Notes: a model not told the origin generated them from the sequence alone. Counted from the stretch's first letter, positions 1 to 6,055 are shown. The stretch: 8,367 nt of DNA from Actinomycetota bacterium (GCA_005787645.1 SYAM01000108.1:1-8367); one strand, 5' to 3'. A program made the numbers and translations.

Positions 1-45
1 CCGCCGGCTCTGCCTTCAGAGGTTCAAATCCTCTACCCGCCACCA
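1..45 (+). tRNA. 3' part of a class II tRNA, probably tRNA-Leu (5' end outside the window)
   Basis: A 5-bp T stem (18-22 with 30-34) encloses the loop TTCAAAT. It is followed by a seven-base acceptor strand (35-41), discriminator A42 and an encoded CCA (43-45). The bases before the T stem contain a short variable-arm helix (GGC, loop TCT, GCC), which indicates a class II tRNA (Leu, Ser or bacterial Tyr). The A discriminator and the small variable arm favour Leu over Ser, which usually carries G. The anticodon lies outside the window, so the amino acid identity is an inference. The complementary 5' acceptor strand should read close to GGCGGGT. Confidence 0.88.
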
Positions 46-49
46 TTGC

Positions 50-93
50 TATGATGGAAGTCGAACTAGTTCAGAAAACCGTTAGAGGAAAGG
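50..93 (+). promoter_or_regulatory. Putative promoter -10 and ribosome binding site for the lipoprotein gene
   Basis: TATGAT (50-55) matches the -10 consensus at five of six positions and lies just after the tRNA 3' end. No good -35 is visible, because that position falls inside the tRNA. A purine-rich Shine-Dalgarno, AGAGGAAAGG (84-93), sits 6 nt before the ATG at 100. No terminator separates the tRNA from this gene, so read-through transcription is the alternative. Confidence 0.4.
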
Positions 94-99
94 TCTCGT

Positions 100-654
100 A
101 TGAAAAAAATTGGGTTAGTTGTAGCCCCCCTGCTCGTGCTCTCTCTAGTAGTCACCGGTTGCGGTGCAAAGAAAGATGCTGGTAGCGAATCAGCTTCAGA
201 GCAAGTCAATGACACTCAAGCAAATAAGTTGACCGAAGATCAAACTGATGGCGCGCTAGTTTCTATTAAGGGAGTATTTGGCGAGACCACCGCTATTGAA
301 GGCGGCATCGAGGTCACTGTGTCACAACCAATGAACTACATGCCAAGTGCTGATGCGCAGAATTACACCGAAGAATTGACAGCGAACTCCATGGACATCA
401 CCATTAAGAATGGCGCTTCAGAGGATCTTGATACATCATCAATAGTCTTCTCGGCGGATTCTGGTGTGAACACGTGCCTTGAAATTGTTGATACAGCAAA
501 TGGTTACGAAGGTGTGCCAGTAGTAATTCTCCCGGTTGGTGAGACTATCTCTTTCAAGTACGCAACTGGTTGCGTTGGAAAGCCTGGCGAAAATCTCGTT
601 GTGAAGACCTGGTTCTCCGCAGCGAAGGTGAACTTCGAGGGGACTATCGCATAA
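100..654 (+). CDS. Small secreted lipoprotein, possibly with a DUF4352-like beta-sandwich domain
   Basis: The protein is 184 aa. It has a lysine-start signal peptide (MKK, then a hydrophobic stretch at about 4-18) and a lipobox ending V-T-G-C, with Cys21 as the likely lipidated residue. It should therefore be anchored to the outer face of the membrane. A polar, acidic linker (about 22-55) leads to a domain of about 125 residues rich in beta-strand patterns. The order of elements (GGIEVTVSQP, then a 'DITIKNGASEDLDTSSIVFSA' type strand, then a 'LPVGETISFKYATG' strand) resembles the DUF4352 immunoglobulin-like fold of many Gram-positive lipoproteins, but this is judged by pattern only. Cys126 and Cys158 could form a disulfide. 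A clear Shine-Dalgarno supports the start. It appears to be monocistronic, with a terminator right after it. The specific function is unknown. Confidence 0.9.
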   Translation: MKKIGLVVAPLLVLSLVVTGCGAKKDAGSESASEQVNDTQANKLTEDQTDGALVSIKGVFGETTAIEGGIEVTVSQPMNYMPSADAQNYTEELTANSMDITIKNGASEDLDTSSIVFSADSGVNTCLEIVDTANGYEGVPVVILPVGETISFKYATGCVGKPGENLVVKTWFSAAKVNFEGTIA

Positions 655-673
655 CTAGAAAGTAACTAGAGAG

Positions 674-702
674 GGCGGGTAGCGAGAGCTACTCGCCTTT
701 TT
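674..702 (+). terminator. Rho-independent terminator of the lipoprotein gene
   Basis: A 10-bp stem (674-683 with 688-697, one G-T wobble) closes a GAGA tetraloop and is followed by TTTTT (698-702). The T tract is on the + strand only, so it terminates the lipoprotein transcript. The stem also contains the stop codon of the convergent channel gene (689-691), so the hairpin and that gene's last codons share sequence. Confidence 0.9.
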
Positions 703-1078
703 CTTTGAGTTGACGCTCTTCGATTTCGACAATCTTTCGTAATAAATTCTTCATATCTTCTTGTTCCTCGTGAGTAAACGCATCACGGTTAACAATAAGT
801 TTTGAGGCGAATGACGCTGTGATCATCGGAATAAGAAAAAGAATCATGACAAGCAGTAGCACAATGGCTGTCATTCGCCCACCTAGGCTTGCCGGATAGA
901 AATCTCCATACCCCACTGTGGTAGAGGTAATCAGCGCCCACCAGAGGGAATCAAGGAGGTTTTTCCTTTCGAAGAGTGAGTAGGAGATGGAGGCGAGAAA
1001 CAACAAGACCAAAGAGGTTAGGACCAACAACCTGGGGGAGTTGGCTACCTTCACGAAGAGGTTCGAGAGTGATTTCAT
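689..1078 (-). CDS. Two-transmembrane potassium channel (Ion_trans_2 type)
   Basis: This 129-aa protein has the plan of a minimal K+ channel subunit. TM1 is at about 17-35, followed by a pore helix with the WW pair at 46-47, the filter T-T-V-G-Y-G-D (53-59), and TM2 at about 69-92. A charged C-terminal tail (about 102-129, rich in E, K and R) probably forms a helix or coiled coil. TVGYGD is the canonical potassium selectivity filter, and such subunits assemble as tetramers in the cytoplasmic membrane. No RCK/TrkA_N or cyclic-nucleotide domain is attached, and none is encoded beside it, so gating cannot be read here. The ATG at 1078 lacks a well-placed Shine-Dalgarno. An AAGGAAGG lies 19 nt upstream, which is too far, and the only in-frame alternative nearer to it would be a rare ATT. 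The gene diverges from lldD. Confidence 0.92.
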   Translation of the reverse strand: MKSLSNLFVKVANSPRLLVLTSLVLLFLASISYSLFERKNLLDSLWWALITSTTVGYGDFYPASLGGRMTAIVLLLVMILFLIPMITASFASKLIVNRDAFTHEEQEDMKNLLRKIVEIEERQLKEKGE

Positions 1079-1132
1079 GCCAGGAATTTTGCCCCAGCCT
1101 TCCTTGGATGTCTATCAGCTTTTTACCACCGC

Positions 1133-1145
1133 TATGCTTCGGGTA
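1133..1145 (+). promoter_or_regulatory. Putative -10 element giving a leaderless lldD transcript
   Basis: TATGCT (1133-1138) ends 6 nt before the lldD ATG at 1145. This puts the expected transcription start on or beside the start codon. No Shine-Dalgarno is present in the 20 nt before the ATG, which fits leaderless translation, a common mode in actinobacteria. No convincing -35 is visible at 16-18 nt spacing. The 66-bp gap (1079-1144) must also hold the divergent channel promoter, for which I see no clear hexamer. Confidence 0.4.
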
Positions 1146-2389
1146 TGGCGAATAAGTTGGCTAAGACGAAAGTAAAGCGTCGCTTTCCTGGTTTCAAAGA
1201 GTTGGCCGGACTCATGCGTTTTCGTAAGCCCATCATCAGCCCGAAGCGTCGGCGATTAGCGCGGGCGTTGACCATCTGGGATCTGCGAATAATCGCGAAA
1301 CGAAGAACTCCGCAAGCGCCTTTTGATTACACCGATGGATCAGCCGAAACCGAGAGCTCGTTAGTACGAGCTCGAGAAACTTTTGAGAATATCCAGTTCC
1401 ATCCAAAGGTTCTCATTGATGTCTCAACGGTCGATCTCTCAGTGGAGATGTTGGGGCAACGACATGCAATGCCGCTAGGAATCGCCCCGACAGGGTTTGC
1501 GCGCATGATGCAGCATGAGGGTGAGCGAGCAGGTGCTGCGGCGGCAGAAGCGGCAGGAATTCCATTCTGTCTCTCTACTCTAGGCACCACTTCAATCGAG
1601 GAAGTCGTTAAAGCTGCGCCAGATGGTCGGAACGCCTTTCAGTTATATATGTGGAAAGACCGCGAGCGCTCGATGGAATTGGTCCACCGCGCTGCAAAAG
1701 TTGGCGTCGATACCTTGATACTCACGGTCGATGTGCCAGTGGCCGGAGCACGGTTGCGCGATACCCGCAATGGAATGACTATCCCACCATCAATCTCTAC
1801 CAAGACAATTCTTAACGCGATTCCGCGCCCAGCGTGGTGGATGAATTTTCTCACTACCGAACCTTTGAAGTTTGCTTCATTGGATTCATGGAAAGGCACC
1901 GTTGCCGAACTCATGGATTTTGTTTTCGATCCCACCATTAGTTATGAGGATCTTCGCTGGATTCGCACACAATGGAGTGGCAACCTCGTCGTAAAAGGAA
2001 TTCAGCGAGTAGATGATGCGATTGCTGCCGTTGATGCGGGAGCCGATGCCATCATCCTCTCTAATCACGGTGGACGACAGATGGATCGCTCCGTAGTTCC
2101 TTACATGTTGATTCCCGATGTGGTTGCTGCAGTAGGTAAGCGAGCTGAAGTGCACATGGATACCGGAATCATGCATGGCGCGGATGTCATCGCTGCCATC
2201 GCATCAGGTGCCACTTTCACGTGGGCAGGTCGCGCATATTTGTATGGCTTAATGGCAGGCGGACGAGCAGGCGTTGACCGATCGCTTGAAATTTTACGTT
2301 CTCAAATGCTGCGCACCATGAAATTACTTGGCGCTCGTGATCTCTCTGAGCTCAATCCAGATCACATCTCTTATCTACGAAAGATGTGA
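1145..2389 (+). CDS. lldD: FMN-dependent L-lactate dehydrogenase (quinone), LldD2-like
   Basis: The protein is 414 aa and belongs to the FMN alpha-hydroxyacid dehydrogenase family, which oxidises L-lactate to pyruvate and passes electrons to the quinone pool at the membrane. Visible motifs in order: DYTDG (61-65), the FMN strand PLGIAPTGF (110-118), FQLYMW (165-170, with Gln166 and Tyr168), LTVDVP (193-198), VVKG with Lys284, the active-site SNHGGRQ (306-312, base His308 and substrate Arg311), and AGRAYLYG (361-368). Length, N-terminus and many blocks, including RDTRNGM and RAYLYGLMAGG, match mycobacterial LldD2 as I remember it, which also supports the chosen start. The usual G-I-R-R-G phosphate loop reads G-I-M-H-G (341-345). 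LldD2 proteins likewise lack the Arg pair there. The gene stands alone and its end overlaps the convergent acetyltransferase gene by 15 bp. Another short 2-hydroxyacid as substrate cannot be excluded. Confidence 0.93.
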   Translation: MANKLAKTKVKRRFPGFKELAGLMRFRKPIISPKRRRLARALTIWDLRIIAKRRTPQAPFDYTDGSAETESSLVRARETFENIQFHPKVLIDVSTVDLSVEMLGQRHAMPLGIAPTGFARMMQHEGERAGAAAAEAAGIPFCLSTLGTTSIEEVVKAAPDGRNAFQLYMWKDRERSMELVHRAAKVGVDTLILTVDVPVAGARLRDTRNGMTIPPSISTKTILNAIPRPAWWMNFLTTEPLKFASLDSWKGTVAELMDFVFDPTISYEDLRWIRTQWSGNLVVKGIQRVDDAIAAVDAGADAIILSNHGGRQMDRSVVPYMLIPDVVAAVGKRAEVHMDTGIMHGADVIAAIASGATFTWAGRAYLYGLMAGGRAGVDRSLEILRSQMLRTMKLLGARDLSELNPDHISYLRKM

Positions 2390-2839
2390 CCAAACCTGCA
2401 GATCATGTAAAGCATCTACTCTTCCCTGCGCTTTTCGTAACGTGCCTTCGAAGAGAAACCCCGCTTTCTCGAGCGCTCGTTGCTCTGCAATGTTTGTGAC
2501 ATCTGTTGAGGCCTCCACTCGCACATAACCTTGGCGATGAAGCTCTTCAGCCAGTAGTCGCTGGGCAATCGAACCGATTCCCTGCCCTCGAAATTCTTCG
2601 AGCAGGCTAATTCCTATATTCATCGCCTTCGAGCTCTCCGTGGGGCCATACCAGACTGCATGCGACGAGAGATTGCCAACTTCTTGCCATTGATCTCCAG
2701 TTCGCAATTCTATTAACCAACGGAATATCACCATTGATTTAGCCTCTTCGGAGATCGCTCCCCAATCATCGAAGGGACTTGTTGAGGCTTTGACAGGGTA
2801 GTCGCGCTCTACCGCTCGAATCCTGACCTCAGAAGCCAT
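2375..2839 (-). CDS. GNAT-family N-acetyltransferase
   Basis: The start is placed at the ATG at 2839, giving 154 aa. The open frame runs further up to 2923, but the extra 28 residues do not look like GNAT sequence and lie over the start of the divergent FUSC gene. The acetyl-CoA pyrophosphate loop R-G-Q-G-I-G is at 84-89, preceded by the beta-4 strand (NIGISLLEEF, 74-83) and followed by the helix IAQRLLAEEL. The later block N-I-A-E-Q-R-A-L-E-K-A-G-F (116-128) is typical of RimJ/RimL-like Acetyltransf_3 members that acetylate protein N-termini or small amines. The acceptor cannot be predicted. No Shine-Dalgarno precedes the ATG. The last 15 bp overlap the 3' end of lldD tail to tail. Confidence 0.85.
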   Translation of the reverse strand: MASEVRIRAVERDYPVKASTSPFDDWGAISEEAKSMVIFRWLIELRTGDQWQEVGNLSSHAVWYGPTESSKAMNIGISLLEEFRGQGIGSIAQRLLAEELHRQGYVRVEASTDVTNIAEQRALEKAGFLFEGTLRKAQGRVDALHDLQVWSHLS

Positions 2840-2877
2840 TTGGCAAGTCTTACATAATTCGCGAGATAATCGGCATA
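2840..2877 (+). promoter_or_regulatory. Divergent promoter region with a leaderless-type -10 for the FUSC gene
   Basis: Only 37 bp separate the two divergent start codons. GATAAT (2865-2870) matches the -10 consensus at five of six positions and ends 6 nt before the ATG at 2877, so the transcript probably starts at the start codon. A possible -35, TTGGCA (2840-2845), sits 19 nt upstream, longer than ideal. No Shine-Dalgarno is present for either gene. On the opposite strand I see no equally good -10 for the acetyltransferase. Confidence 0.5.
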
Positions 2878-4055
2878 TGACGGAAAAGCCCAATATTGGC
2901 AGACGGATTATCAAGCTCTTCACCGATCGCGCCGTCTGGGTTCGTCAAATCACCGTAACGGCCCTTGCCGCTGCAGTTGCTTGGGTACTAGGTGACGTAC
3001 TTATCGTTGATGGAGGATTGGTAGCAGCGATAGTAGCCAGCCTCTCAACGCGCATCTCTATGCATAAATCGATTCGTGAGGGGTTCGGTCAGATTGTTGG
3101 TACTTCAATTGGTGCTGGTATCGCTTTGACGGCGGTCTGGCTTTTTGGTTTCGGCTTTATCACGGTGGGCATCACCGTCTTTCTCTGTGCCATTGTCGCT
3201 CGAGCGCTACACCTGGGCGAAGTCGCTTCAATCAACGTTCCAGTTACAGCGCTCATTGTGATTGGACCAGCATTTGGAGAGAACACTGCAATCCATCGAA
3301 CGCAATCAACCTTATTAGGTGCCGCAATTGCCATTCTCTTCTCCTACTTCTCGCATTCCAAAACCCCGGCAGGTCGAACTATCGATCAAATCTCGCGCCT
3401 TGGTAACAAGTGCGCATTACTTCTAGCCAAGATGTCTATTGGGGTCGCTCATGGCTTTACCGAGAAAGATGCGGGTAATTGGTTGGCACAAGCGCGTCTC
3501 TTAGTCGAAGAGATTCCTAAGGTTCGTGCACAAGCGCTGGAGGCAAAGAGTTTTGCTCGATGGTTCCCTACAGCCGAGTTCGATGAAGCAGAGGAGCTTT
3601 ATGCGCGCGGAGTTGCAGTGGAGCACACTGTCGTTCAGGTGCGCACCATTGCGCGAACACTCTTTGACACTGCCGTAGTAGGTGGAATAAGCGAAGGCAC
3701 GCGAATTCAGATAGCACAGGCATTGGCCACTGCGAGCTCAGCGATATCAGAGAAGGTTAAAGATTTCGCAATTGTTGACGGCGATGATTCTCATTCAACG
3801 ATTACAGATGATGTACGTCAAGCAGGAGCCGATCTAACGGAGAAATTAATTGAGGAAGCGAGCAAAGCAGATCCTGAGCAACTTGCTCGAAATATTTCTA
3901 TTGCAACCAACCTAGAGCGCATTGCAGATTCACTGGATCAGAGTTCACCGGCATTGGACAAAGTAGCAACCCCTGATGAACCCGCCGAACATAAAGTAAT
4001 TAAGGATTTCCCGATTACTCGAAAGATAAAGCGGATCTTTCGTAGGTATTTCTAG
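2877..4055 (+). CDS. FUSC / aromatic acid exporter-like membrane protein
   Basis: The protein is 392 aa. The N-terminal half (about 17-165) holds roughly five or six hydrophobic segments, including VTALAAAVAWVLG, GLVAAIVASLS, IGAGIALTAVWLFG and STLLGAAIAILFSY. The pattern of a first TM, then a 'V.A.ia.i.S...s...s...g..ri.GT..G' stretch (about 46-80) is that of FUSC/ArAE family proteins, which are half-channel-like and are linked in some bacteria to efflux of aromatic acids. The C-terminal half (about 170-392) is a predicted cytoplasmic, mostly helical domain ending in a very basic tail (ITRKIKRIFRRYF). The substrate is unknown and the family assignment rests on this pattern. A leaderless-type -10 precedes the ATG. 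The gene ends 6 nt from the convergent 26-codon ORF, with no terminator seen. Confidence 0.82.
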   Translation: MTEKPNIGRRIIKLFTDRAVWVRQITVTALAAAVAWVLGDVLIVDGGLVAAIVASLSTRISMHKSIREGFGQIVGTSIGAGIALTAVWLFGFGFITVGITVFLCAIVARALHLGEVASINVPVTALIVIGPAFGENTAIHRTQSTLLGAAIAILFSYFSHSKTPAGRTIDQISRLGNKCALLLAKMSIGVAHGFTEKDAGNWLAQARLLVEEIPKVRAQALEAKSFARWFPTAEFDEAEELYARGVAVEHTVVQVRTIARTLFDTAVVGGISEGTRIQIAQALATASSAISEKVKDFAIVDGDDSHSTITDDVRQAGADLTEKLIEEASKADPEQLARNISIATNLERIADSLDQSSPALDKVATPDEPAEHKVIKDFPITRKIKRIFRRYF

Positions 4056-4066
4056 TGAATTCTAGA
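4051..4066. repeat. Short inverted repeat holding both convergent stop codons
   Basis: TCTAG (4051-4055) and CTAGA (4062-4066) are perfect 5-bp arms around TGAATT. The TAG stop of the FUSC gene (4053-4055) lies in the left arm and the TAG of the - strand small ORF (4062-4064, read as cta on +) in the right arm. The arms are too short and T tracts are absent, so it is not a credible intrinsic terminator. Confidence 0.5.
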
Positions 4067-4142
4067 GCCCACCAATTGCAATCATTGCGACTATTCCAAC
4101 AAGCACAATCAATGTGATGATTCGGCGGGTTCGGTTACTCAT
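4062..4142 (-). CDS. 26-aa putative single-pass membrane peptide overlapping serC
   Basis: This short frame reads from ATG at 4142 to TAG at 4062. Its start overlaps the serC stop in the classic ATGA arrangement (serC TGA at 4141-4139), which favours translation by re-initiation after serC. The peptide begins MSNRTRRIITL, with three arginines in the first seven residues, and continues as an uninterrupted hydrophobic stretch (about 8-26) rich in I, V, L, A and G that ends the protein. The basic head followed by one hydrophobic helix predicts a membrane insert with its N-terminus in the cytoplasm. I do not recognise a family. It fills almost all of the serC-FUSC gap. Chance is possible at this length, but the overlap and the charge pattern argue for a real gene. 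Confidence 0.6.
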   Translation of the reverse strand: MSNRTRRIITLIVLVGIVAMIAIGGL

Positions 4143-5254
4143 AGTTTATCAACTACGTACTCGATACATGTAGTAAGCGCTTCAACATCAGCAGGATCGA
4201 TAGCAGGGAACATTCCGATACGTAATTGATTCTTGCCTAACTTACGGTACGGCTCGGTGTCGACGATTCCATTGGCGCGAAGGGTTTTTGCGACAGCGAG
4301 TGCATCGATACTCTCATCGAAATTTATAGTTCCCACTACTTTGGAACGCATCGCAGGATCTACTACAAATGGGGTGGTGTAGGAGGTCTTCTCTGCCCAG
4401 TTATATAGAGTCTCTGCAGACTTTCCGCTTCGACCAGCAGAGAATGTCAATCCACCGTTCTCATTGATCCACTCAATCTGCTCTGCAAGCAACATCAACG
4501 TGGCCACTGCAGGGGTGTTGTACGTCTGATCGAGTTTGCTGTTCTCGATGGCAATTGCTAGGTCAAGGAATGCTGGCGTCCAACGATTTGTCGCGGCGAT
4601 TTTTGCACTACGTTCAAGAGCTGCGGGGCTCATGAGCGCAAGCCACAATCCACCATCCGAAGCAAATGATTTCTGCGGCGCGAAATAGTAGGTGTCAAAC
4701 TCTTTTGCTTCGACCATTAACCCGCCTGCAGCACTTGTTGCATCAACGAGCACGATTCCGTTGGCTCCTGCTGGTCGCTTGATCTCCATTGCTACGCCGG
4801 TAGAGGTTTCATTATGCGTCAACGCATAGGAATCGATGCTGCTATCTGCTTGAGCCTGCGGATGGGATCCTGCTGGACTCTCGATAACCACTGGATCACC
4901 GAGGAAAGGGGCGCTTTTTACCCCACTTGCGAATTTTGAGGAAAACTCTCCAAAGACTAGATGTTGCGATTTCGCTTCAATTAAGCCGAAAGTTGCTACA
5001 TCCCAGAATGCGGTAGAGCCACCATTGCCGAGTACTACCTCATAACCATCAGGGAGCGTAAATAGATCCTTTAAACCACGACGAACGCGAGCAACGACAT
5101 TTTTTACGGGAGCCTGACGATGTGAGGTGCCCAAAATTGATGCACCACTTGCGGCGAGCGCTGAGATCGCCTCCGATCGAATCTTCGAAGGGCCACATCC
5201 GAAGCGACCATCTCGGGGTTTCAGGTTTGCGGGAATCGTTATATCTGCGCTCAT
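4139..5254 (-). CDS. serC: Phosphoserine aminotransferase, actinobacterial type
   Basis: SerC converts 3-phosphohydroxypyruvate and glutamate to 3-phosphoserine and 2-oxoglutarate in serine synthesis, using PLP in the cytoplasm. At 371 aa the length suits the mycobacterial-type SerC subfamily. Visible features: the N-terminal GPSK (21-24), SHRQ (44-47), LGNGGSTAFWD (75-85, a phosphate-cofactor loop), HNETSTG (147-153), VDATSAAGG (170-178, with the Asp that contacts the PLP ring nitrogen) and the Schiff-base lysine Lys195 in F-A-P-Q-K-S-F. The C-terminal domain carries LRIGMFPAID (344-353). The ATG at 5254 has no Shine-Dalgarno, since the leader is pyrimidine-rich on the coding strand. It lies 37 nt after pdxH on the same strand and probably has its own promoter as well. 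Confidence 0.95.
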   Translation of the reverse strand: MSADITIPANLKPRDGRFGCGPSKIRSEAISALAASGASILGTSHRQAPVKNVVARVRRGLKDLFTLPDGYEVVLGNGGSTAFWDVATFGLIEAKSQHLVFGEFSSKFASGVKSAPFLGDPVVIESPAGSHPQAQADSSIDSYALTHNETSTGVAMEIKRPAGANGIVLVDATSAAGGLMVEAKEFDTYYFAPQKSFASDGGLWLALMSPAALERSAKIAATNRWTPAFLDLAIAIENSKLDQTYNTPAVATLMLLAEQIEWINENGGLTFSAGRSGKSAETLYNWAEKTSYTTPFVVDPAMRSKVVGTINFDESIDALAVAKTLRANGIVDTEPYRKLGKNQLRIGMFPAIDPADVEALTTCIEYVVDKL

Positions 5255-5274
5255 AGGGAGAGAGCCTACCGAAG

Positions 5275-5303
5275 ATTATTTACTCCGTGATTTACGGAGC
5301 CAA
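5275..5303 (-). promoter_or_regulatory. Possible internal promoter for serC with a hairpin in its spacer
   Basis: On the - strand, TTGGCT (5303-5298) and AATAAT (5280-5275) are 17 nt apart, a reasonable sigma-70-type pair. Transcription would start near 5268, leaving a leader of about 14 nt. A 6-bp hairpin (CTCCGT 5283-5288 with ACGGAG 5294-5299) lies within the spacer and takes in the pdxH stop codon (5294-5292). The hairpin lacks a T tract, so it is a weak terminator at best. A second -10-like TAGGCT (5268-5263) lies 8 nt before the ATG. Confidence 0.4.
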
Positions 5304-5969
5304 GCGCTGTCGTGACCAGGTGCCATCGCTGACTTGTGTGAAGCGAATACGGTCATGTAAACGAGAATATCGCCCCTGCCAGAATTCAAAGGAATGTGGG
5401 ACTGCACGATATCCGCCCCACTTTTCAGGCAACGGAACCTCAGAACCCTTCGGATATTGCTCGGCGTATTGACTCCATTTTTTCTCTAGTTCGCTTCGAT
5501 CCTTGAGCTCTGTTGATTGATCGCTGGCCCATGCCCCAATTCGGCTCTCCCACGGACGTGATGCAAAGTACTCCTCAGACTCTTCCCGAGTGACTTTCTC
5601 GACGCGGGCATTGATGATCACTTGTCGCTCCATAGGAAACCACGGGAAGAGCAGGGAAACTTCTGGGTTTGCATCCATCGATTGCGCTTTCCGTGAGTGG
5701 TAGTTGGTAAAAAAAGTACACCCACCGCTTTTGCTATCGAATCCTTTGAGTAAGACAGTACGAGTTGAGAGGTTCTGGCCATCAAAGGTACTTAAGACCA
5801 TTGCATTTGCCTCAACGATATAGGGGTTACGTGCAGCCTCTGTGAGCCATAGGGAAAAAAGCGAGAGGGGTTCCTGCCCAGCGATGGCCTCAGTCAGGCC
5901 CACCTCTCCATAGGAGCGGCGCATTGCCCGGATTGCTTGGTTGATATCGCTGGCAGTCGGCTCGCTCAT
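5292..5969 (-). CDS. pdxH: Pyridoxamine/pyridoxine 5'-phosphate oxidase
   Basis: PdxH uses FMN and oxygen to convert PMP or PNP to PLP, the last or salvage step of vitamin B6 metabolism. With the start at 5969 the protein is 225 aa, normal for the family. The frame stays open to 6062, but the extra 31 residues precede the conserved N-terminus and are not family-like. Motifs: STRTVLLKG (68-76, FMN phosphate), FFTNYHSRKAQ (86-96), MERQV (113-117), RPWESRIGAWASDQS (138-152), and the PLP-binding EFWQGRYSRLHDR (195-207), ending in the typical RLAP. It heads a - strand cluster with serC, a PLP enzyme. No Shine-Dalgarno is present. TAGATT (5982-5977) lies 7 nt before the ATG, so a leaderless transcript is plausible. 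Confidence 0.95.
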   Translation of the reverse strand: MSEPTASDINQAIRAMRRSYGEVGLTEAIAGQEPLSLFSLWLTEAARNPYIVEANAMVLSTFDGQNLSTRTVLLKGFDSKSGGCTFFTNYHSRKAQSMDANPEVSLLFPWFPMERQVIINARVEKVTREESEEYFASRPWESRIGAWASDQSTELKDRSELEKKWSQYAEQYPKGSEVPLPEKWGGYRAVPHSFEFWQGRYSRLHDRIRFTQVSDGTWSRQRLAP

Positions 5970-5982
5970 AGATGTAAATCTA
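5970..5982 (-). promoter_or_regulatory. Putative leaderless-type -10 for pdxH
   Basis: TAGATT (5982-5977 on the - strand, four of six to consensus) ends 7 nt before the pdxH ATG. No Shine-Dalgarno lies between, and no good -35 is visible upstream. The whole divergent gap (5970-6114, 145 bp) serves pdxH on one side and the citrate synthase gene on the other. Confidence 0.35.
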
Positions 5983-6055
5983 GACCCCCAGGGCAGGTGG
6001 TGGAGAGTGTGTGGTGCGCCACTTAGTAACCCAGGAGAAGAGGCGAACTTCTGGT

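Noticed and set aside
987..1175. 62-codon + strand frame across the channel gene start and lldD start
   Set aside because: It is antisense to the channel N-terminus and then out of frame with lldD. The product has no recognisable pattern and no SD.
2840..2923. Longer acetyltransferase start at 2923
   Set aside because: It would overlap the coding start of the divergent FUSC gene, and the extra residues look like antisense translation, not like a GNAT N-terminus.
4051..4066. TCTAG/CTAGA palindrome as a bidirectional terminator
   Set aside because: The stem is 5 bp and AT-rich with no T run on either side, so it is too weak for intrinsic termination.
6036..6052. AGAAG-N7-CTTCT inverted repeat in the pdxH/citrate synthase gap as an operator
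   Set aside because: The arms are only 5 bp and the motif occurs once, so it is expected by chance. No regulator family can be tied to it.
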